A DNA stretch of 10,270 nucleotides from Thalassiosira profunda. Taxonomy: Eukaryota; Bacillariophyta; Thalassiosirophyceae; Thalassiosirales; Thalassiosiraceae. The translations under genes were made by a program, and so were the position numbers. The stretch is from positions 1-10,270 of the forward strand of contig JALLAP010000912.1 of the NCBI GenBank assembly GCA_036939355.1, in the 5' to 3' direction. The notes below the pieces were generated by a model that worked only from the letters and a program-made list of their open reading frames with translations, searched no databases and was not told the origin of the DNA. Shown here one piece after another: positions 6,029-10,270 of this stretch (position 1 is the first letter of the stretch; each line of letters opens with the position of its first letter).

Positions 6029-8278
6029 TCAAATGCCCGTCGTTTGGCTCTTCTGTTCGTCGTCATCCGTCGTTTGATCCTCTTCATCCGTCGTTTTGTC
6101 CTCGTCACCCGCCGTTTCATCGTCACTCGCCGATCGGTCGTCACCCGCCGATTTGTCATTCGTCGCTTGATTCTTCCCGTTCATCACCTCTACGAGGCAG
6201 TGCAGCTGATCCGAGTAGGCAGAAATCAGCTCGAGCGTCTTCTTCTCTCTCTTGACGAGATCATCGGTCAACTCGAGCCAAGTGTGGTCGCTCCGGAAGT
6301 ACTCCATCAAATCAGCCGCACTGTTGATGTACATTTGGACCACGGAATTGCCTTTGCCGTCGCTCCTCACGAGATGCTCGATGATGTGAACCTCATTCTC
6401 TTTCGAAGGATTATGGCTGTTGGGTTCGAACAGAAAGCTGCACCACTTGTCTTTTCTGAAGTTGCTCGGGGGCGATGTGACAGCTCCGAACAGAAAAGTC
6501 ATGGCGACCTCTTCTTTGATTCTTTGGCGGCAGAGCGTGCGAGCACAGGACGCCGCAAGAACCCCAAGCACAACAATCCTCGCCGCCTGCTTTCGTTGAG
6601 GCTGCCTCTCATTTGAGCCGAGGAAAGACTTCGTACGTTGTTTCTTCCACCCCTCAAGTTGTTCCGGCGTGCAATCCTGAATAATGACGTCGATGGGCGG
6701 GGCATCTGCGGTGACGAAGTCCTCTCGGCATTCATCGAGCCCAAGCACAGTGGCCATCACCTCAGATAGCTTAATCGCAACGCCCTTGTCGTTCGAATCG
6801 TCGCCATTCATCACAGGGACGACAACTTTTTCCAACACCTGCGCAGCTTTGAGAGGCGGTCCCGTCGTCCGCTGCCCCGGAAGATACTTGCCGATGAGTG
6901 CACGGAATTTGCCGACATCGTCTTTGTTTGCATTCTCCGTCTCCAGCGCAATCTTCATCAACTGTTCGATTGCGACGATTTCGAGCACGCGGAGAGCGAC
7001 CAGCTCGTGTGCGACCGTCGACAAGAAGGTTCTCCCCCGGTCCGGAATGGGTGCAAGTTTTTGCCATTTCTGCAGCTTCCTTCCTTCACTCTTATTGAAT
7101 CGTTTCAGCGCAGAGAAGGATGCCTTTACGAATGGCTGCTCTTTCCACTCCTTCTCCTTGCTGTCCGACGCTTCGCTCGCTGGCTCTTTGACCCCGTCGT
7201 TCTTCGACTGCGAGATGGCAATGGAGTCTTTGATCCACATGAAAGCCGAAAGGGGCTCCGTATACACGTCGCACCGATTCGGATCCTCCTCCTTCTCTGC
7301 CCAAGACATTGCAGTCATCCTCGTCTCAAATAAACAGATGAGCTGCGCGGCGGCAATGGCCACGTCCTTGGACGTTATGGGCACGCCGTTCTTCTTCATC
7401 CCGAGAAAAAAGCCCATGGCCGTGGCGACGAACGGCGTGCACGAGTCGGCGTTGGCGATCATCAAATGCATACCGGAGCCGTCGACTTTCTCCCCCGTGC
7501 GATCTTTGCCGAGCTCCGATTTGGTACGATCCACAAAGGCAGATGCCCTGCGGCTTGATAGTTCCATGTGGTCTGCAAACTTCGCTTTCAGATTGATTGT
7601 GCATCCGCCGTGTGACATGTCAGGTAGATCGTACCTCCTCTCCTCCCCGTCCTGATCTCCGTCCGACTGGGACGATTGGTCCTCGCCGTCATCACGTGAG
7701 GCATCATCATGGTGGGCCGTCGCCCGCGTGGATGCCCCGCTAACCAGTGACTCGTCACCGCGGGGAGAAAACTGCTCATAAACAGCCGATGTGTCGTCGT
7801 CGTCCGCACTGACACACCTCAAATCGATGCTGACTTCGGTGGGGGGCTGAGCGTTCTGCCGGCGCTGGGTTATTTTGATACGTTTCGTTTCCGCTTGGCT
7901 CCATGCCATGGATAGAAAGCTGTCCATCTGCCCCTCGATTCTCAAGCCCTCGTCTCGGGCAATGACGAGCTGGGCCTTTGCAAATGCACCCCCGAGAGCA
8001 CGTATCGCCTCATTCAGGACACCAACTACCTGGTTAGCATCGGCGACATTCGGCTCTTCCTGCGTCATTTTTAGTGCGTCACCTGTCAACAGTGTAGCCA
8101 GCGTTATTTGCTCGAGCAACACGCCGGCGTTCTTAGCGGCATCTTGGGGCGAGATGGCGCAGGGGATAGGCGGTTGCGCCCCCCCTCCCGCCGCCGCGGC
8201 GGCAGCTGCCGGGGCTGCGGCGGCCACAGCCTCGGGGGCGGCGGCGGCGTCGTCAGGTAGGAGGCCGTCGGTGGCCAT
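6029..8278 (-). CDS. Large orphan protein, 749 residues, function unknown
   Basis: One intronless frame on the minus strand. I start it at ATG 8278 (GCC ATG G, strong context); the nine codons upstream begin only with GTG. The order is: poly-Ala/Pro segment (about 11-34); helical domain (about 42-135) ending in a basic KRIKITQRR stretch that could be a nuclear signal; acidic, Ser/Asp-rich linker (about 155-215); mixed alpha-rich region (about 222-355) including NGVPITSKDVAIAAAQLICLF; second charged linker (360-380); helical region 383-535; hydrophobic ARIVVLGVLAASCARTLC at 566-583, which could be a buried or membrane helix; and a C-terminal domain to about 700. The tail 704-746 is a degenerate acidic heptapeptide repeat. 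I recognise no domain, catalytic motif or transposon signature. The coherent composition over 2.2 kb, in contrast to its antisense frames, shows that it is a real gene. It is divergent from the coiled-coil gene at 8603. Confidence 0.85.
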   Translation of the reverse strand: MATDGLLPDDAAAAPEAVAAAAPAAAAAAAGGGAQPPIPCAISPQDAAKNAGVLLEQITLATLLTGDALKMTQEEPNVADANQVVGVLNEAIRALGGAFAKAQLVIARDEGLRIEGQMDSFLSMAWSQAETKRIKITQRRQNAQPPTEVSIDLRCVSADDDDTSAVYEQFSPRGDESLVSGASTRATAHHDDASRDDGEDQSSQSDGDQDGEERRYDLPDMSHGGCTINLKAKFADHMELSSRRASAFVDRTKSELGKDRTGEKVDGSGMHLMIANADSCTPFVATAMGFFLGMKKNGVPITSKDVAIAAAQLICLFETRMTAMSWAEKEEDPNRCDVYTEPLSAFMWIKDSIAISQSKNDGVKEPASEASDSKEKEWKEQPFVKASFSALKRFNKSEGRKLQKWQKLAPIPDRGRTFLSTVAHELVALRVLEIVAIEQLMKIALETENANKDDVGKFRALIGKYLPGQRTTGPPLKAAQVLEKVVVPVMNGDDSNDKGVAIKLSEVMATVLGLDECREDFVTADAPPIDVIIQDCTPEQLEGWKKQRTKSFLGSNERQPQRKQAARIVVLGVLAASCARTLCRQRIKEEVAMTFLFGAVTSPPSNFRKDKWCSFLFEPNSHNPSKENEVHIIEHLVRSDGKGNSVVQMYINSAADLMEYFRSDHTWLELTDDLVKREKKTLELISAYSDQLHCLVEVMNGKNQATNDKSAGDDRSASDDETAGDEDKTTDEEDQTTDDDEQKSQTTGI
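6041..6169 (-). repeat. Acidic 7-residue (21-bp) tandem repeat in the orphan C-terminus
   Basis: The tail reads as degenerate heptads such as DRSASDD, ETAGDED, KTTDEED and QTTDDDE, encoded by 21-bp units built on TCATCCGTCGTTT / TCACCCGCCGTTT on the plus strand. About six units can be seen. Such DNA is prone to length change, and the encoded segment should be disordered and highly negative. Confidence 0.7.
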
Positions 8279-8508
8279 GGCGTTTGGCAGCCGGTGGTCC
8301 ACCACAGCCAGGAGCTGTGGATGTGAAGTGTGAGGACACGGACGGGGGCGGGAGAGGGCGCCGGGGGGGGGGGAGGAGCCAGACAGACTAAGACCGCTGT
8401 TTTGGAAATTCTGAATTCTGAAAAAATCCGTTTCATTTCTTCTCGACGGCGACCTCGTCCCCCGCCCGCCCTGACCCCTCGACGACGACGACGACTATCC
8501 CTCCGCCG
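8279..8508. promoter_or_regulatory. Divergent promoter and first exon of the coiled-coil gene
   Basis: The region lies between the start of the minus-strand orphan and the 5'-UTR intron of the plus-strand coiled-coil gene. It contains four plus-strand G tracts between 8344 and 8373, including a run of 11 G (8363-8373), which fit a G-quadruplex pattern. It also has AATTCTG twice in tandem (8407-8420) and (GAC)5 at 8481-8495. No clear TATA box is present. Promoter function is inferred from layout. Confidence 0.5.
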
Positions 8509-8587
8509 GTGAGTAGCTCCTCGTGCTCGTCCGCGGTGCTCCTCGTCTGCAACGCTCATGCGCCGCACCGACCCCCCTCTCCCGCAG
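8509..8587 (+). other. 5'-UTR spliceosomal intron, 79 nt
   Basis: Donor CCG|GTGAGT has its GT at 8509-8510; acceptor CCCCCCTCTCCCGCAG ends at 8587, 15 bases before the ATG at 8603. A branch-point-like CTCAT (branch A at 8558) lies 29 bases upstream of the AG. All four intron elements are present and in proportion. The ATG at 8558 lies inside it and so is not the start. Confidence 0.75.
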
Positions 8588-8602
8588 ATTTCGCACGGCA
8601 CG

Positions 8603-9403
8603 ATGGCGTCGAACTACGTTCAGCTTCAAAGCGGCGAGACCCCACGGTCCGTGGCTGTGGACCCCAATCACCTCCTCGACTCGGCGGCGCCCAAGCAGTC
8701 GAAGAGCGACGACCGCTCCGAGTCTGGCACGCTTGCCACGGCGGACCTGTCAGATGGAGGCACCGCCCCCTTCAGCCTCGCCGAGATATCGGCCTGGTCT
8801 GGCGAGGGCGAGCCCCCCGCCTGGTTCGACCAGTTTAATGCCGGATTTCAGACTATCAACCTGAGCACGGAGAATAGCTACAAGCTTCTCGAGAAAGGGC
8901 TCGCGGATATCGCCACGGGCCTGGGCGACGTCAAGACCGAGCTCTTGGCTGCCGGCGGCGCTTCAGAAGATCGCCTGACGGAGATCCTTCAGAGGCTGGA
9001 GGCGAAGGTCCAGTCCGTGAAGGAGGCCACGAACTGCAAGATCGTCGAGGATCTGAAGGCGGACAGCGCGAAGAAAGATCGTCTGATCAACTCGCTGAAG
9101 ACGTTGCTGCAGAGGGACCAGACGACCCTCCGCGACCTCCAGCAGACGATCAGGACGAAGGACAAGGAGTGGAAGGCGAGGGAGGGCTCGCTGCTCCAGC
9201 GCATCAAGGAGCTCGAGCAGGCCAACAACTTCGACAGCCGAAACAGGGGCTCCAAGACCCTCTCCGGCAAGGTCACCTCCTCGAAGGCGAGCAGCGCCAG
9301 GGAGAAGAAGTCGAAGGCGAAGCACGTCACCAAGCTCGCCCCCGCAACGCTGGAGGCGGCCCAGGAGACGAAGAAGAGCAACATGAGCACGGTTCTTCTC
9401 TAA
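8603..9403 (+). CDS. Coiled-coil protein, 266 residues, function unknown
   Basis: The start ATG follows the 5'-UTR intron (context ACG ATG G, A at -3, G at +4). Residues 1-70 are Ser/Asp/Gly-rich and probably disordered. A short aromatic patch, PPAWFDQF (71-78), leads into a long heptad-patterned helix at about 85-208 (LTEILQRLEAKVQSVKEA, LINSLKTLLQRDQTTLRDLQ, LLQRIKELEQANN). The tail, 212-266, is Lys/Ser-rich (AREKKSKAKHVTK) and ends MSTVLL. I recognise no family; it could be a structural or scaffold protein, perhaps nucleic-acid- or membrane-binding through its basic tail. Residues 187-209 resemble the C-terminus of the protein at 3017-3538. Codon choice is strongly GC-ending, in line with the other genes. 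Confidence 0.8.
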   Translation: MASNYVQLQSGETPRSVAVDPNHLLDSAAPKQSKSDDRSESGTLATADLSDGGTAPFSLAEISAWSGEGEPPAWFDQFNAGFQTINLSTENSYKLLEKGLADIATGLGDVKTELLAAGGASEDRLTEILQRLEAKVQSVKEATNCKIVEDLKADSAKKDRLINSLKTLLQRDQTTLRDLQQTIRTKDKEWKAREGSLLQRIKELEQANNFDSRNRGSKTLSGKVTSSKASSAREKKSKAKHVTKLAPATLEAAQETKKSNMSTVLL

Positions 9404-10095
9404 GGCGCGAGATTAGTGCATACAAAAGCCTCGTCTCGAACGAGCTCCGCGGCCGCAGCCCGCGGAAGTAGCGAGTTAGCAATTGCAGCTATCAGCAGAG
9501 GGGGCACCGAAACACCAACTCGACGAGCCGGTGCGGACACGATAACCCTAACAGCAACACAATGACCTGCTACAAATCAACGCTGTCCACACCCTCTCCT
9601 AATCCAATAAGCTATCGCCGCTCCTCCTCTGCCCTCGTAGAGGCAAGGCCTCGGCGTTGGGGCGGCCGTCTCGTCTCGCCGTCGACATCAGCCATCGATC
9701 TCGATTTTGCAGCACCAAATCGGCCAAACGGGCGTCTGCAGACGCCCCTTTGAAGCAAAATCGCAACGAGCCAAGCAGCGCCTCGAATTGGAGCCCCGGA
9801 AGCTCTGCAAATCATCTGAGTCGCTCCTTGTTGATGCAATGTTCGGTTTCGGGTCCCAGCGTCGATTCTGGCTGTTCGGAGCTCTCGGCCACTAGCGTCA
9901 AAATCTCAGCCTATCTGAGATCCCGTTCCCTGGATCGCAATCTTGTGAGTTTCGACGACGAAAGGGGCACCTCCTCAAAACGACGCCCAACCAGCTCTGC
10001 GTGGCCTCCATTGCTCCTGAGCTGCGAGGCCTCACCTGCTCCCATTCCTTGTCAACCTCGATAAAATCGGCATCGTGCGTCACCTCTTGTAGCAT
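9404..10095. other. Long spacer with structured DNA and a diverged repeat
   Basis: No gene is firmly supported. It holds the 3' UTR of the coiled-coil gene, a nested inverted repeat (9702-9763) and repeat copy B (10033-10112). A Ser-rich 135-codon plus frame (9657-10064) and short minus frames overlap it, but none resembles a known protein. One AACCCTAAC at 9544-9552 is too short to be telomeric. Confidence 0.4.
9702..9763. repeat. Nested inverted repeat around an 18-bp perfect palindrome
   Basis: GGGCGTCTGCAGACGCCC at 9730-9747 is a perfect 18-bp palindrome. Around it CGATTTTGC (9702-9710) and GCAAAATCG (9755-9763) are exact inverted copies. The arms are not centred on the same point: the left spacer is 19 nt and the right 7. 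It could fold as a bulged hairpin in RNA or as a cruciform, or act as a dimer-binding site. Confidence 0.7.
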
Positions 10096-10112
10096 TCATT
10101 CCCCCCCACCCA
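10033..10112. repeat. Diverged dispersed repeat, copy B
   Basis: This matches copy A at 3648-3720 word for word (CACCTGCTCCCAT, CGATAAAATC, CACCTCTT, CCCACCC), with one 12-13 base insertion. On the minus strand it begins at the GAATGA stop of the partial gene to its right. It is open as DADFIEVDKEWEQ and ends at a strong donor-like CAG|GTGAGG (GT at 10035-10034), so it may be an exon rather than plain UTR. Confidence 0.55.
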
Positions 10113-10269
10113 TCCTATCCGCGCAGTGCAACCTCGCCAAGAACACCGCACGGCACCACAGGTACAGGATGTGGTCGAGCCAATTCGCCTTCCACAGCTC
10201 CCTGAACTCCTCCTTGTCGAAGTAGTCCCTCGCGTTGGAATTCTTGATGCCCCCGGCGGTGACCACGTG
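10096..10269 (-). CDS. C-terminal end of an unrecognised protein (enters from right edge)
   Basis: The minus strand is open from the right edge to TGA at 10098-10096, giving 57 residues: HVVTAGGIKNSNARDYFDKE, then EFRELWKANWLDHILYLWC and RAVFLARLHCADRMGGGE. The mix of aromatic, hydrophobic and charged residues is typical of a folded protein rather than chance reading, and DHILYLWCRAVFLARLHC would make a helix. I do not recognise the family. After the stop the same frame restarts directly with ATG and stays open to 9898, part of which coincides with repeat copy B. Confidence 0.6.
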   Translation of the reverse strand, partial: HVVTAGGIKNSNARDYFDKEEFRELWKANWLDHILYLWCRAVFLARLHCADRMGGGE

Positions 10270-10270
10270 G

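Noticed and set aside
6420..6435. GGGTTCGAACAG resembling a tRNA T-loop
   Set aside because: It lies inside the 749-residue coding sequence and has no matching acceptor, D or anticodon stems.
6684..7655. 323-codon plus-strand frame
   Set aside because: Antisense shadow of the 749-residue orphan, Ser/Phe-rich as expected for the complement of acidic/Lys codons.
8558..8602. Upstream ATG for the second coiled-coil gene
   Set aside because: It lies inside the GTGAGT...CCCGCAG intron at 8509-8587 and has no strong context; the ATG at 8603 does.
9544..9552. AACCCTAAC, telomere-repeat-like or telo-box
   Set aside because: One and a half units only; expected by chance in 10 kb and far from any evident chromosome end.
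9657..10064. 135-codon Ser-rich plus-strand frame
   Set aside because: No recognisable motif, it crosses the inverted repeat and overlaps repeat copy B; kept only as a note in the spacer entry.

Overview
The window looks like nuclear DNA of a GC-rich eukaryotic microbe. Genes lie on both strands and are separated by UTR-like spacers. They have Kozak-like starts without ribosome binding sites, and one 5'-UTR intron has clear GT-AG borders. A MYND protein of the 'CSCL...CPQC' type and a protein tail ending in a Cys-Gly motif plus LPYL both recall gene families expanded in diatoms. I therefore infer a diatom or close stramenopile; no rRNA, organelle or taxon-specific marker confirms it.

Layout, left to right. 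(1) Bases 1-486, minus: N-terminal 162 residues of a membrane transporter matching the SLC35F6 group of the drug/metabolite transporter superfamily, running off the left edge. (2) 1444-1746 minus and 2336-2578 plus: two head-to-head small twin-CX9C (CHCH) proteins that are clearly paralogues, sharing a 589-bp divergent promoter. (3) 3017-3538 plus: an acidic protein with a SUMO-interaction-like motif and a C-terminal coiled coil. (4) 3837-4274 minus: a tail fragment resembling the C-termini of diatom BspA-type leucine-rich-repeat proteins. (5) 4780-5834 plus: a MYND zinc-finger gene whose probable N-terminal part lies in a different frame. (6) 6029-8278 minus: a 749-residue intronless orphan with a poly-Ala start and an acidic heptapeptide-repeat tail. 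(7) 8509-9403 plus: a 5'-UTR intron and a 266-residue coiled-coil protein, divergent from the orphan. (8) 10096-10269 minus: the C-terminal 57 residues of an unrecognised protein that enters from the right edge.

The genes do not form an evident pathway. The links are structural: duplicated CX9C genes, two coiled-coil proteins that share an EW..A...L.QR..EL..A segment, and an approximately 75-80 bp imperfect repeat lying downstream of both coiled-coil genes (and 3' of both minus-strand gene tails). The window therefore looks shaped by local duplication and decay. I see no tRNA, rRNA, CRISPR array, intact transposon or viral gene. The strongest candidates for something undescribed are the CX9C pair with a cysteine as last residue, the 749-residue orphan and the SIM/coiled-coil protein.
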